This document shows, one piece after another, positions 29,902 through 37,788 of a stretch of DNA of 42,283 nt (the first letter of the stretch is position 1; each line of letters begins with the position of its first letter). Location: the IMG/VR virus record IMGVR_UViG_3300009161_003226, positions 1-42,283 of that record. One strand, 5' to 3'. Below the pieces are notes generated by a model. The model was not told the origin of the DNA, did not search any database, and saw only the letters and a program-made list of their open reading frames with translations. The translations under genes were made by a program, and so were the position numbers. The DNA comes from a virus.

Positions 29902-31284
29902 ATGTCATATACAATATATAATACAGACGGGACACTTTTATCAAATATTGCAATAGGCGATATTGATAATTACTCAACTAGCCTAACTTTAGTAGGCAAA
30001 AATGTTAATAATTATGGAGAATATCTTAATAATAATTTTATTAGATTATTAACTAGTTTTGCATCTACCTCGTCTCAAAGTCCTACAAGCCCATTAATTG
30101 GACAATTGTGGTACAATAAGACTACTAATAGACTAACAGTCTATGATGGAATATCATTTCAACCAACATACGGATCACATGTAAGTGGGTTATCTCCTAC
30201 TACTGCTACAATTGCTATTGGAGATTTTTGGTATGATACAGTTAATACTCAATTAAATATATGGGATGGTGATAGTTTTAATTTAGTAGGTCCTGCAACA
30301 TCTGGATTATTAGGTACATTTGGTATAGTACCTACTTCTGCGGTTATTAGAGATAATGTTAGTGCTGTTACTCAGCGAGTTGGTTCTATTTTTGCACACG
30401 GCGTATCTGCGGGAATAATTTCAACTTCGTCATTTAATATATCACCTTCAGATGCAACACTGTTATTGCCTGTGAGTTCTAAAGCAGGTATTGCAAGCTC
30501 TATTGTAAAAGGCGTAACATTAATTAATGATCTAGAAGTGTTAGGACGATTATTTATTAATGGATGGGATGTACAAACCCATGAAGAGGTATCTCTTACA
30601 ACCTCATATGATATAACTCCATTTGGAATTACAACAGCAACTACTACTGAAGCACAATTTGGTTATACAAATTCAAATTATATTGCTTATGCTGCTGCAA
30701 ATTATGCGATAGCACAAGATCTTGCAAAATTGTTTGACACTGCAAGATACCAAGCAGGCTCCCAAGTATCAGTTTTATGCAAATATAATACATCAACTTC
30801 TGTAAGAAAATTCCAGTTACAATCTCAGTATCCATTACCTGGCTCTCCACCTTGGTGGGAACCATATACGGTTTATCCTTATTTTTGGACAGGTACAACT
30901 ACCTCTACAGTTGGACAAGCAACTTGGTTATGGACAGGTACAGAATATACTAATATAACTTACCCGGTGTGGAATGAATTAGTTAGGATTGATAGCACTA
31001 GTTCGACATCGACCACGTATCTATCTCCAGCGATTGTAGGAACAACATTCTATATAAAAATTATTAATGGAATTCCAAATACAAGAGTTTCATATGCAGG
31101 TGTAGATCCGTTAACTGCCTTTATAGGTTCTGCTACCTTAAATCAAGCTGGTGAATTTACTACAGCAACTATTATAACAAATATAATTCAGCCAGTTATT
31201 ACAACTGCAACATATACAGTTAATTTTGCGTTTGCTGCAACTAATCATACAAGGAAATTAGCATTCATTGCTATACGTCCATAA
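29902..31284 (+). CDS. Tail fibre-like protein (paralogue 2)
   Basis: The 460-residue product shares the N-terminal module with its neighbours: NNYGEYLNNNFIRLLTSF, IGQLWYNKTTNRLTVYDG, then GDFWYDTVNTQLNIWDG and FNLVGP. The C-terminal 250 residues differ from both paralogues and lack a tail-collar motif; they contain aromatic-rich stretches such as PPWWEPYTVYPYFW near 315-328. It is separated from paralogue 1 by one base and from paralogue 3 by 12 bases. A fibre or fibre-tip role is inferred from the shared module and order; the divergent C-terminus would suit receptor binding. Confidence 0.68.
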   Translation: MSYTIYNTDGTLLSNIAIGDIDNYSTSLTLVGKNVNNYGEYLNNNFIRLLTSFASTSSQSPTSPLIGQLWYNKTTNRLTVYDGISFQPTYGSHVSGLSPTTATIAIGDFWYDTVNTQLNIWDGDSFNLVGPATSGLLGTFGIVPTSAVIRDNVSAVTQRVGSIFAHGVSAGIISTSSFNISPSDATLLLPVSSKAGIASSIVKGVTLINDLEVLGRLFINGWDVQTHEEVSLTTSYDITPFGITTATTTEAQFGYTNSNYIAYAAANYAIAQDLAKLFDTARYQAGSQVSVLCKYNTSTSVRKFQLQSQYPLPGSPPWWEPYTVYPYFWTGTTTSTVGQATWLWTGTEYTNITYPVWNELVRIDSTSSTSTTYLSPAIVGTTFYIKIINGIPNTRVSYAGVDPLTAFIGSATLNQAGEFTTATIITNIIQPVITTATYTVNFAFAATNHTRKLAFIAIRP

Positions 31285-31296
31285 AGGAACTTACAC

Positions 31297-32574
31297 ATGC
31301 CATACATTCTTAATAAAACAAATGGAACAATTGTTGCTACAGTTCAGGATGCTTCTATCGACCGAACTACAGATTTACAATTTTTAGGTAGAAATTACGC
31401 CGGATATGGTGAAATTCAAAATGAAAATTTCTTAAAATTATTAGAAAATTTTTCAAATAATACTCCGCCAGAAAATCCAATTGACGGACAAGTTTGGTAT
31501 AATCCTTCATATAAAAATTTAAATGTATATGATGCAATGAACTGGAGATCACTACCAACAATAATAATAGATTCGTTGGATCTTTCAAAGAATGTTGTTC
31601 CGGTAATTGGTGATTTATGGTATGATATTAAAAATGCTCAATTAAAAATTTGGACAGGCACTGAGTACGGACTAATAGGACCACTGTCGGGATCCGATGC
31701 TAAGGCATCATGGCGCGGCGATTTTGAATATGACATCCGTTCTCCTGATATTCCAGTTTATAATATTAAATCTATTCTAGGAGTAGATAATGCTGTAGTT
31801 GCTATAGTTTCTAATGAGTCATATTACATGTATAAAGACTATACGGAATCACCTGTATATCCTACTTATGTAGCTCCAGCTGGAGGTAATCCGGGGTTTA
31901 CAAAAATCGTAAAAGGAATTTCTTTATTTGGTGCCGATCCAGTTACTGGCTCAACTAGAAGTGCAGTAACTGGATTAACTACTAGCAGTTATTTTTGGGG
32001 AACAGCAGCTGAATCATTAAATTCTTTATATGCAACAACATCCAGTTATTCTGCAGGAATAGTATGCACTACAACAAATACCAATATAGCATTTAGTGTT
32101 CCGTTTGTAAATACATCAACTAATTTGGCATATATTGATTCTGGTATTAAATATAATCCTTCAACAAAGATTTTAACAACAGTCGCATCATCGGCTCTCT
32201 ATGCCGATTTAGCAGAACGATACGAAGCAGATGCAAATTATGAACTCGGAACTGTATTGATTATTGGTGGAGAAAAAGAAGTCACTGTTACTACAACATT
32301 TGCTGATACAAGAGTAGCGGGCATAGTAAGTAAAAATCCAGCATATATGATGAATTCTGAGGCAGGAACCGATGAAACTCACCCCTATATTGCGTTAAAA
32401 GGTCGAGTTCCGTGCAAAGTTACAGGACAAATTAACAAAGGTGATTTAATTGTAACAAGTAGTACGCCGGGCTATGGTTGTTCATCTAATTATGCAATGG
32501 GCGGAGCAATAATAGGAAAAGCCATTGGTTCGCAAATCAATGGCTTAGGAATTGTTGAAGTTTTAGTAGTTTAA
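31297..32574 (+). CDS. Tail fibre-like protein (paralogue 3) with peptidase G2-like C-terminus
   Basis: This 425-residue protein has the family N-terminus (GYGEIQNENFLKLLENF, DGQVWYNPSYKNLNVYD, GDLWYDIKNAQLKIW). Its C-terminal 120 residues read ADLAERYEAD, then GTVLIIGGEKEVTV, VAGIVSKNPAYMMN and KGDLIVTSSTPGYG. This resembles the intramolecular chaperone/auto-cleaving (peptidase G2-like) domains at the ends of some phage fibres and spikes; I cannot confirm catalytic residues by eye. AAGGAAC upstream of the ATG is a good Shine-Dalgarno sequence. It is the last gene of the plus-strand virion block and its stop overlaps that of thymidylate synthase on the other strand. Confidence 0.7.
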   Translation: MPYILNKTNGTIVATVQDASIDRTTDLQFLGRNYAGYGEIQNENFLKLLENFSNNTPPENPIDGQVWYNPSYKNLNVYDAMNWRSLPTIIIDSLDLSKNVVPVIGDLWYDIKNAQLKIWTGTEYGLIGPLSGSDAKASWRGDFEYDIRSPDIPVYNIKSILGVDNAVVAIVSNESYYMYKDYTESPVYPTYVAPAGGNPGFTKIVKGISLFGADPVTGSTRSAVTGLTTSSYFWGTAAESLNSLYATTSSYSAGIVCTTTNTNIAFSVPFVNTSTNLAYIDSGIKYNPSTKILTTVASSALYADLAERYEADANYELGTVLIIGGEKEVTVTTTFADTRVAGIVSKNPAYMMNSEAGTDETHPYIALKGRVPCKVTGQINKGDLIVTSSTPGYGCSSNYAMGGAIIGKAIGSQINGLGIVEVLVV

Positions 32575-33464
32575 ACAGCCATAGGAGCCTGTATAGCTTC
32601 ATGGCTATTATAATTTTCTAAAACAATATCTTCCATATCAAATTCAGTTATGATAGATATATCTGAATTTAATTTAATGGTAGGTAACGGCAGGGGTTTA
32701 CGCGACAATTGCTCTTTAATTTGATCAATATGATTTGAATATATGTGAGCATCACCTATAGCAATAATTAAATCTCCAACTTCTAAATTACAAACTTGTG
32801 CTATCATATGTGTGAACAATGCATATGATGCAATATTAAATGGAATTCCTAAAAACATATCTGCACTACGTTGATACATTTGACAACTTAGTTTACCATT
32901 ACTAACATAAAATTGGCTCATTATATGGCATGGAGGTAATGCCATTAATTCAATTTCACCAGGATTCCATGCGGTTATAATATGTCTTCTACTGTATGGA
33001 TCTTCTTTAATACCTGAAATTAATTCAAGCAACTGGTCGTAATTTTGAAGACCTACAGTATTAATACGAATTAATGGTTTACGCCATCTACGCCATTGTA
33101 CTCCGTATATACGTCCTAGATCACCCGGATGGCGTTGCAATCTTTTATTAATCCAATATGGTGCTGTAGCATTATCACTCCATATAGTTTTTTTATCAGA
33201 ATATCTATCACCATGTAGAATTTCTTTTAGACGATTTTCGTCACCACTTCCTTCTATAAACCAAAGTAGTTCGCTAACAACAGCTTTCCATGCTAATTTT
33301 TTAGTAGTAACTGCGGGAAACCCTTCTGTTAGATCAAACCGCATTTGAATACCGAATTTACTAATAGTACCAACTCCTGTTCTATCAGGTCGATGCTCTC
33401 CAGTTTCTAAAATATCTGAAAGAGCATCGAGGTATGCATACTCGGATTCGTTATGTTTGCTCAT
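32571..33464 (-). CDS. thyA: Thymidylate synthase (ThyA type)
   Basis: ThyA methylates dUMP to dTMP with methylenetetrahydrofolate, supplying thymidine for phage DNA. All hallmark blocks are present: RTGVGT near 28-33, Glu65 in VSELLWFIEG, the arginine pair 159-160 in PYSRRHIITAWNP, catalytic Cys179 in LPPCHIMSQFYV, the dUMP-binding block CQMYQRSADMFLGIPFN (194-210), DAHIYSNH near 238-245, and the C-terminal APMAV that closes over the active site. At 297 residues it is slightly longer than E. coli ThyA (264). Its ATG overlaps the stop of the upstream gene (TAATG, 33462-33466), so translation is probably coupled. It is the last gene of the minus-strand run. Confidence 0.97.
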   Translation of the reverse strand: MSKHNESEYAYLDALSDILETGEHRPDRTGVGTISKFGIQMRFDLTEGFPAVTTKKLAWKAVVSELLWFIEGSGDENRLKEILHGDRYSDKKTIWSDNATAPYWINKRLQRHPGDLGRIYGVQWRRWRKPLIRINTVGLQNYDQLLELISGIKEDPYSRRHIITAWNPGEIELMALPPCHIMSQFYVSNGKLSCQMYQRSADMFLGIPFNIASYALFTHMIAQVCNLEVGDLIIAIGDAHIYSNHIDQIKEQLSRKPLPLPTIKLNSDISIITEFDMEDIVLENYNSHEAIQAPMAV

Positions 33465-34057
33465 TAAACTGCAACTGGTTTAGTTTTTTTCTTCGGCGGA
33501 TCTAATAGATCAGCTTGCTTACGCAGACTCTGAGCATCTTTAAATAGTTTGTCAGCTAAAGATCTCATTTCTGTGGCACTCTTTGGTGTATTACTTGTTT
33601 CTGGATCTTTAGGCAATACAATTTCTTCTGCAACCGGCTTTGATTTCTTTTTAGAAGATTGAGTACCGTCAGTAATTGCCAAGTCTTCGATATCAACACC
33701 TTTTGATTCAGCAATCATTTTATTAAGTTCGTCTAATTGAATTTGCGATTTTGCATTTTGCGTCATCAATACCATATTAGTTGGAACTTTTTTCAAGTGT
33801 CCATTATTGTGTAACCAACCCAACATTGGATCTCCGTCTGGGAATCTCCGTACTGATAATACATCTCCTAATTCATTAGACTGTTGTCCTGCATCGCTTT
33901 CAAGCAACGACATTAAGGAATCATGATATGCATCTGGCAACCCGCTAGTACCTACTACTAATGCGCTTAGTGGTTCACCTGGAATTGTTCTATATACTAT
34001 TGCAACTCTTGCAGCATTATTTTTCATTTTCCCTACATGTTTGGTGTCTTTAGACAT
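33464..34057 (-). CDS. Conserved phage protein of unknown function
   Basis: The 197-residue product has two parts. Residues about 12-105 form a compact domain (ARVAIVYRTIPGEPLSALVV, LPDAYHDSLMSLLES, GDPMLGWLHNNGHLKKVPTN) that I recognise, from memory only, as a conserved hypothetical of marine T4-like phages. Residues about 130-197 are Lys/Pro/Ser-rich with a short amphipathic helix (MRSLADKLFKDAQSLRKQADLL), probably flexible. AGGA lies 6 bases upstream of the ATG. The gene is coupled to thyA by a TAATG overlap and follows the small gene upstream by 11 bases. No function can be assigned. Confidence 0.7.
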   Translation of the reverse strand: MSKDTKHVGKMKNNAARVAIVYRTIPGEPLSALVVGTSGLPDAYHDSLMSLLESDAGQQSNELGDVLSVRRFPDGDPMLGWLHNNGHLKKVPTNMVLMTQNAKSQIQLDELNKMIAESKGVDIEDLAITDGTQSSKKKSKPVAEEIVLPKDPETSNTPKSATEMRSLADKLFKDAQSLRKQADLLDPPKKKTKPVAV

Positions 34058-34068
34058 ATTATTTCCTA

Positions 34069-34299
34069 TTATTCTTTAGGTGCTTGTTCAGCAGGGGGAG
34101 TAACTGCATTTACAAATGCATTTAATTTATCAAAAGTTGAACCTACCGCTGATAATTCGGCAGCACCAAATGCCCCACGTCGAACAGCAACGTCGACTAT
34201 TGCTCGAAGATTTGTTAAATCTGTTACAGTTAATTCGGGTTGTCCTACCTGTGGTTCGATATTAGGCGATGCTAATTGTGCAGTTTCTTGATTTTCCAT
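34069..34299 (-). CDS. Small conserved phage protein of unknown function
   Basis: The 76-residue protein has a Gln/Pro/Glu-rich start, then a helical core (TVTDLTNLRAIVDVAVRRGAF, GAAELSAVGSTFDKLNAFVNAV). The pattern of an RRGAF turn followed by an ELSxVG helix recurs in small marine phage proteins known to me only as hypothetical. It has a good AAGGAA ribosome site 9 bases before the ATG. The upstream sequence also contains TATAAAATAAA, an imperfect late-promoter-like box. No catalytic or binding motif is seen. Confidence 0.65.
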   Translation of the reverse strand: MENQETAQLASPNIEPQVGQPELTVTDLTNLRAIVDVAVRRGAFGAAELSAVGSTFDKLNAFVNAVTPPAEQAPKE

Positions 34300-34312
34300 G
34301 TTATAGTTTCCT

Positions 34313-34594
34313 TTATTTTATATGTAAATAATGACAGCCTAATGATAGCAATGTTAATTCTTTAGGATCTTCTAATCCAATTTCTGTTACCTGTTGCACT
34401 TTTCTAGAACTATCTAAACCATAGTTTGGTTGAATTGAATATCTACTGTTTAAGTTATATTCAATCCAATGTTCTACAGCTTTAATATCTATTCTATTAT
34501 GAATAGATATTTTAGAAAAATGAGCTGGAATAAAAGATAATTTTCTAAATCCTAAAACACTTAACGCATTTACTGTTCCTCTATTTAGCGACAT
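34313..34594 (-). CDS. Small protein of unknown function
   Basis: The 93-residue product (MSLNRGTVNALSVLGFRKL...) is mixed alpha/beta with a helix IDIKAVEHWIEYNL near 35-48 and a C-terminal EDPKELTLLSLGCHYL. I do not recognise a family. It starts 11 bases after the metallopeptidase/VWA gene. An exact TATAAATA late-promoter core sits just upstream (34607-34614), overlapping the stop codon of that gene, and would give a very short leader. No Shine-Dalgarno sequence is obvious. Confidence 0.6.
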   Translation of the reverse strand: MSLNRGTVNALSVLGFRKLSFIPAHFSKISIHNRIDIKAVEHWIEYNLNSRYSIQPNYGLDSSRKVQQVTEIGLEDPKELTLLSLGCHYLHIK

Positions 34595-34605
34595 TATATA
34601 CTACT

Positions 34606-35880
34606 TTATTTATAATAGGCAGTTTGGCCGAATGGTGAAATTATGGTTTCGTTGCCGTGAATAACAAATAATGTATCACAGTAATCTTCATCACCCCAGC
34701 TTCCGCAAGGATAGCCATCTGTAAACATAATAAAGCGTTTTGGTTCAATACCCTCATTTTTCATAAATTGCCAGTTAGCATCAAAGTCAGTACCGCCACC
34801 GCCTTTGCACTCGTATGCATTAATATCATCGGCATTGTCACCAGTGTATTGGGCATAATTATATATCTCAGTATCAAAACACCAAATGTCTAATTTAAAA
34901 TCAGCATACTCGTCCATGATGCCTTTAACTTCACTTAAAAAGTCTTTAGCCATTTCATCGCTAATACTTCCGCTCATGTCAATAGCAATACTAACATCAA
35001 TAGTTTCTTCATTCATCATTCCGGGTAATATTGCACCTGAATGCTGTGACTTACGATTAGGTCTGCTGAAACTAAAATTACTTTTAAGAATACTTTGAAT
35101 ATTCATACGTAATAACTGCCGCCAATCCATCTTAGGTTCAGTAAGATCTTTGATCATACGTTGAATACCTGCAGGCACTTTGCCAGCACCTGCGTTCTGC
35201 GCGGCAGCAATAGTTGCTTCTTTGATTTCGTCTCGAATTTGCTTTTTTTCTTCAGCAGTTAATTTTGGACGACCTTTACCTTTTCCCTTACCTTCATCAT
35301 CACCATCTTGATCACCACCTGGGCCGTTATCACCGTCGTCATCATCTAAGTGATCGTCAAGTAATTCACCTAGGCTACCAATATCAATCTTTTCTGCTTT
35401 TTCGTATAGGTCGTTATAAATTTGTTCATAACTCATTCCGCGATATTTGTCGTCTTGAAAAATTTGAATAAAACTAGGAACAGTACCAATTCGTTCGTCT
35501 TTTAGAATTTGATTAGCAGCATAGTCTGCGGCAATATTTGATAGTACTGGATCACGTCCATCACGACGTCCCATGTGGTCAAAAACATTGTGTAATACTT
35601 CATGTGCAAACCCAAACTCTGCTTCTTTGGGAGTAAGTTTGTTCACAAATCCATAATTAAAGTAAAAATGTCTGCCGTCTGTGGCTAGCGTATTGCACCA
35701 GGCATCGGCTTCTACCATTTTAAGACGAGTTGCTAAATTTCCAAAGAACGGATGACGTAGCAATAGGCCAACTCTAGCAGTAATTAACTTATCTAGAATT
35801 TTAGCCTTTTCATTGGGTGTAAATTCTTTATTGAGCCAATCTTGCTTTTTTTGACGCTCTGCTTTCATTACTTTAGACAT
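34606..35880 (-). CDS. Metallopeptidase-like / von Willebrand factor A protein (DUF2201-type), partner of MoxR
   Basis: The 424-residue product has an N-terminal zinc-peptidase-like domain with HEVLH at 93-97 (HExxH), followed by an acidic Asp/Gly-rich linker at about 173-195 and a basic patch. The C-terminal von Willebrand A domain has a metal-ion-dependent adhesion site: DMSGS at 301-305, Thr364-Asp365 in GGGTDF, and Asp388 in FTDGY. This layout matches the DUF2201 family, usually encoded beside MoxR-type AAA+ ATPases, as here. Such pairs act as chaperone or metal-insertion systems in bacteria; the phage target is unknown. The gene has its own sigma70-like promoter (35909-35937) and an AAAAGG ribosome site. 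Confidence 0.85.
   Translation of the reverse strand: MSKVMKAERQKKQDWLNKEFTPNEKAKILDKLITARVGLLLRHPFFGNLATRLKMVEADAWCNTLATDGRHFYFNYGFVNKLTPKEAEFGFAHEVLHNVFDHMGRRDGRDPVLSNIAADYAANQILKDERIGTVPSFIQIFQDDKYRGMSYEQIYNDLYEKAEKIDIGSLGELLDDHLDDDDGDNGPGGDQDGDDEGKGKGKGRPKLTAEEKKQIRDEIKEATIAAAQNAGAGKVPAGIQRMIKDLTEPKMDWRQLLRMNIQSILKSNFSFSRPNRKSQHSGAILPGMMNEETIDVSIAIDMSGSISDEMAKDFLSEVKGIMDEYADFKLDIWCFDTEIYNYAQYTGDNADDINAYECKGGGGTDFDANWQFMKNEGIEPKRFIMFTDGYPCGSWGDEDYCDTLFVIHGNETIISPFGQTAYYK
34607..34614 (-). promoter_or_regulatory. Candidate T4-type late promoter, exact TATAAATA
   Basis: On the minus strand this reads TATAAATA, identical to the T4 late consensus core. Transcription would start near 34601, about 7 bases before the ATG of the small gene at 34313-34594. 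It would serve that gene and the downstream small genes and thyA as a late unit. The site overlaps the end of the VWA gene, so chance occurrence cannot be excluded. Confidence 0.4.
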
Positions 35881-35908
35881 AGTGTAACCTTTTAGTGTTT
35901 AAGTATAT

Positions 35909-35937
35909 ATTATACATTAAATTTATCAAAAGAGCAA
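35909..35937 (-). promoter_or_regulatory. Sigma70-like promoter of the VWA gene
   Basis: On the minus strand: -35 TTGCTC (35937-35932), a 17-base spacer and -10 TATAAT (35914-35909). Transcription would start about 20 bases before the gene's ATG at 35880. The -10 is perfect and the spacer ideal; the -35 matches 4 of 6 positions. It begins two bases past the terminator of the preceding gene. Confidence 0.55.
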
Positions 35938-35939
35938 GT

Positions 35940-35967
35940 AAAAATCCCCCCCTTGTGGGGGATTTTT
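35940..35967 (-). terminator. Rho-independent terminator after the MoxR gene
   Basis: A perfect 11-bp inverted repeat (AAAAATCCCCC at 35940-35950 with GGGGGATTTTT at 35957-35967) with a 6-base loop. On the minus strand the hairpin ends in a U-tract and begins at the MoxR stop codon. Because both flanks are A/T tracts it could stop transcripts in either direction, but no converging gene is present. Confidence 0.85.
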
Positions 35968-37049
35968 TAACCTTCCATTGCTTGGATAATATATTTTCCA
36001 TACTTGTCATGGAATTTATCAAAGTTCTTCAATTTACTAGCATCAAAGGGCAATTGGTATCCAGTTAGTGCAACTTTGGCACCCATAACAACTAGCTCAG
36101 TTGGAAAATTATCCATCATAAAGCCAAAGAAATTATCTGCCATTGAATCCCAATTTTTAACTTTCTTGCGGTCAGCTTCTTGGAGCTCGTAACACAAACT
36201 AATAGTTAAAGAATACATTGCAGAAATTTCTTTAATTTCAGATTTTGTAACTTTACCTGCTAGTACATCAGTTGGATCAGGCATCTGTTTAGCAACCTTG
36301 CGATGTGCCATAAATTTAATTGCCAAACCTTCACCGATAGCACCTGAAATTAGATCAGTAAGAGTGTTATCTGGAACATCATCTTCTTCCAACAATTCAC
36401 TAACAAATACCCAAGAGCGGGGAGTAGCGAATGCTTTGCTAGGACTTTTTGGATCAAAGTCGTATAGATCTTGTTTGGAAAAACCAACATAACCTAATAC
36501 TTGTTCGTGAATACGATTTTGTACAGCCCAAGAATGGAAGTCATCAAAATCGCAACGAAGTTCTAAATGCAAGAAACGATTAGCCAATGGAGCAGGCATG
36601 CGATAAGTAACACCTTTATCAGTTTCACGGTTACCTGCGGCAACAATACTAACACCTTTTGGCAGCTGATAAGTACCAACACGACGGTTAAGAATAAGTT
36701 GATATGCTGCTGCCTGTGTAGCAGGTGCCGCTGAGTTTAGCTCATCAAGGAACAAGATAGAAGTATCTTCTGGATCGCTAGGAAACTCTAGCGGAGGTGC
36801 CCATGCCATAGTACCGAGTTGACTATTATAAAATGGAATACCTTTAATATCTGTAGGTTCCCAAAGACTTAAACGAACGTCAATAACGTTTCGATCTTGC
36901 TCTGCACCAAGTTGTTTAACGATATCGGATTTACCAATTCCAGGAGGGCCCCACATGAATACAGGACGTTGCTTTTTCAAGCATTTACGGATTGCTGCTT
37001 TGGCTTCGTTGGGACTAACAGTACGATTTGCGGAAAGTTTTTCTGACAT
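35967..37049 (-). CDS. MoxR-family AAA+ ATPase
   Basis: MoxR ATPases remodel partner proteins, commonly together with a von Willebrand A protein. Here the core is clear: Walker A GPPGIGKS at 34-41, Walker B SILFLDEL at 97-104, sensor-1 Asn140 in SIVAAGN, and an arginine in PLANRFLHLEL near 158 that fits the arginine-finger position. A C-terminal helical region (about 220-360) completes the protein. At 360 residues it is of usual size. It is related to what is often annotated as CobS in marine T4-like phages. The next gene downstream encodes the VWA/peptidase partner but is separated by a terminator and a new promoter, so the two may be expressed at different levels. Confidence 0.9.
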   Translation of the reverse strand: MSEKLSANRTVSPNEAKAAIRKCLKKQRPVFMWGPPGIGKSDIVKQLGAEQDRNVIDVRLSLWEPTDIKGIPFYNSQLGTMAWAPPLEFPSDPEDTSILFLDELNSAAPATQAAAYQLILNRRVGTYQLPKGVSIVAAGNRETDKGVTYRMPAPLANRFLHLELRCDFDDFHSWAVQNRIHEQVLGYVGFSKQDLYDFDPKSPSKAFATPRSWVFVSELLEEDDVPDNTLTDLISGAIGEGLAIKFMAHRKVAKQMPDPTDVLAGKVTKSEIKEISAMYSLTISLCYELQEADRKKVKNWDSMADNFFGFMMDNFPTELVVMGAKVALTGYQLPFDASKLKNFDKFHDKYGKYIIQAMEG

Positions 37050-37096
37050 AGTGTTTCTTTCTAAAAAACAGTTGAAGTAAGTTGTTTACAGCATAT

Positions 37097-37125
37097 AGTA
37101 TAACAAAGATCTTCAGGTATGTCAA
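37097..37125 (-). promoter_or_regulatory. Strong sigma70-like promoter of the MoxR gene
   Basis: On the minus strand: -35 TTGACA (37125-37120, perfect), a 17-base spacer, and -10 TATACT (37102-37097, 5 of 6). Transcription would start near 37090, giving a leader of about 40 bases. The -35 box overlaps the stop of the gene upstream. This is among the best host-type promoters in the window. Confidence 0.7.
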
Positions 37126-37508
37126 GTGATTTTTTCTGTAAATCTTTCTTTAGCTCTTTGAAATTTGGCAATGTTTCCGGAAAACAATACCAGTTGTACA
37201 GCAGTTTTTTCTCCAAATACAAATATTTGTTTAGAAGTTAAGTAAAACGGACACTCTAGATTTTGATCTATCCAAATCGCTAATTTATTTGTAAAAAAAA
37301 TGGGTTCATCAAATTTAACTTCGTAGTATTTTATATCTGCTTGTTTTAAACATTCGAAACCTTGCTCAGTTAATCTAAGCCCGCCCTTACTCTTAGTTCG
37401 GATATTGTGCCACCAAATAGGTATAGTTTGTTTAATTCTTTTTTCGTCAAACTCATGCCCGCAAGCTTCTAATACTATTTTGGTTATTTTATGTTTCTGT
37501 GATATCAT
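37122..37508 (-). CDS. Conserved phage protein of unknown function
   Basis: From the ATG at 37508 the product has 128 residues; an in-frame GTG at 37520 would add four and lengthen the overlap with the upstream gene to 32 bases. Neither start has a strong Shine-Dalgarno sequence, so translation probably depends on the upstream gene, whose stop (37489) lies inside this one. The protein is mixed alpha/beta: KIVLEACGHEFDEKRIKQTIPIWW, then GGLRLTEQGFECLK (a winged-helix-like turn) and a C-terminal half rich in beta strands. Layout is suggestive of a small regulator or nucleic-acid binder, but that is weak inference. Confidence 0.6.
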   Translation of the reverse strand: MISQKHKITKIVLEACGHEFDEKRIKQTIPIWWHNIRTKSKGGLRLTEQGFECLKQADIKYYEVKFDEPIFFTNKLAIWIDQNLECPFYLTSKQIFVFGEKTAVQLVLFSGNIAKFQRAKERFTEKIT

Positions 37509-37788
37509 TGACTTTTTCACCGGCAGTTAATTTATAAACGGAAAAGTATGTGGTATTAAAAAGTTTGTTTAATTTTTCAGATAAATTAAAGGCGTGACCA
37601 CTATTAGAAAAACTTACTTTTTTATATTTTGGATTCAATTGATGTGCAACAATACTAGTAGTTTTTAAATTGATAGGTTTATCTTGATAATATACTGCCC
37701 AGATAGCGTCAGACTCTAATACTTGCTCGGTTTTATAAGTTTTTTTATTAGTGAATTCTAATAAAATATTAGGTTTCGGTCTTGACAT
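37489..37788 (-). CDS. Small conserved protein of unknown function with a hairpin at its start
   Basis: The 99-residue product reads MSRPKPNILLEFTNKKTYK..., with a core IWAVYYQDKPINLKTTS, AHQLNPKYKKVSFSNSGHAFNLSEKLNKLF and YFSVYKLTAGEKV. I do not recognise a family; a positively charged N-terminus and alternating beta strands are all that can be said. A GGAG Shine-Dalgarno sequence lies 8 bases before the ATG, but it sits in the loop of a 9-bp perfect inverted repeat whose stem includes the first two bases of the start codon. Translation is therefore a likely point of control. Confidence 0.62.
   Translation of the reverse strand: MSRPKPNILLEFTNKKTYKTEQVLESDAIWAVYYQDKPINLKTTSIVAHQLNPKYKKVSFSNSGHAFNLSEKLNKLFNTTYFSVYKLTAGEKVNDITET

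Noticed and set aside
32577-32607. AGCCAT / ATGGCT inverted repeat as a terminator at the convergent junction
   Set aside because: It lies inside thyA coding sequence, has a long loop, and no U-tract follows on either strand.
34037-34291. 84-codon plus-strand ORF across two small minus-strand genes
   Set aside because: The minus frames have good ribosome sites and tight spacing; the plus frame is a shadow with no promoter or Shine-Dalgarno sequence.
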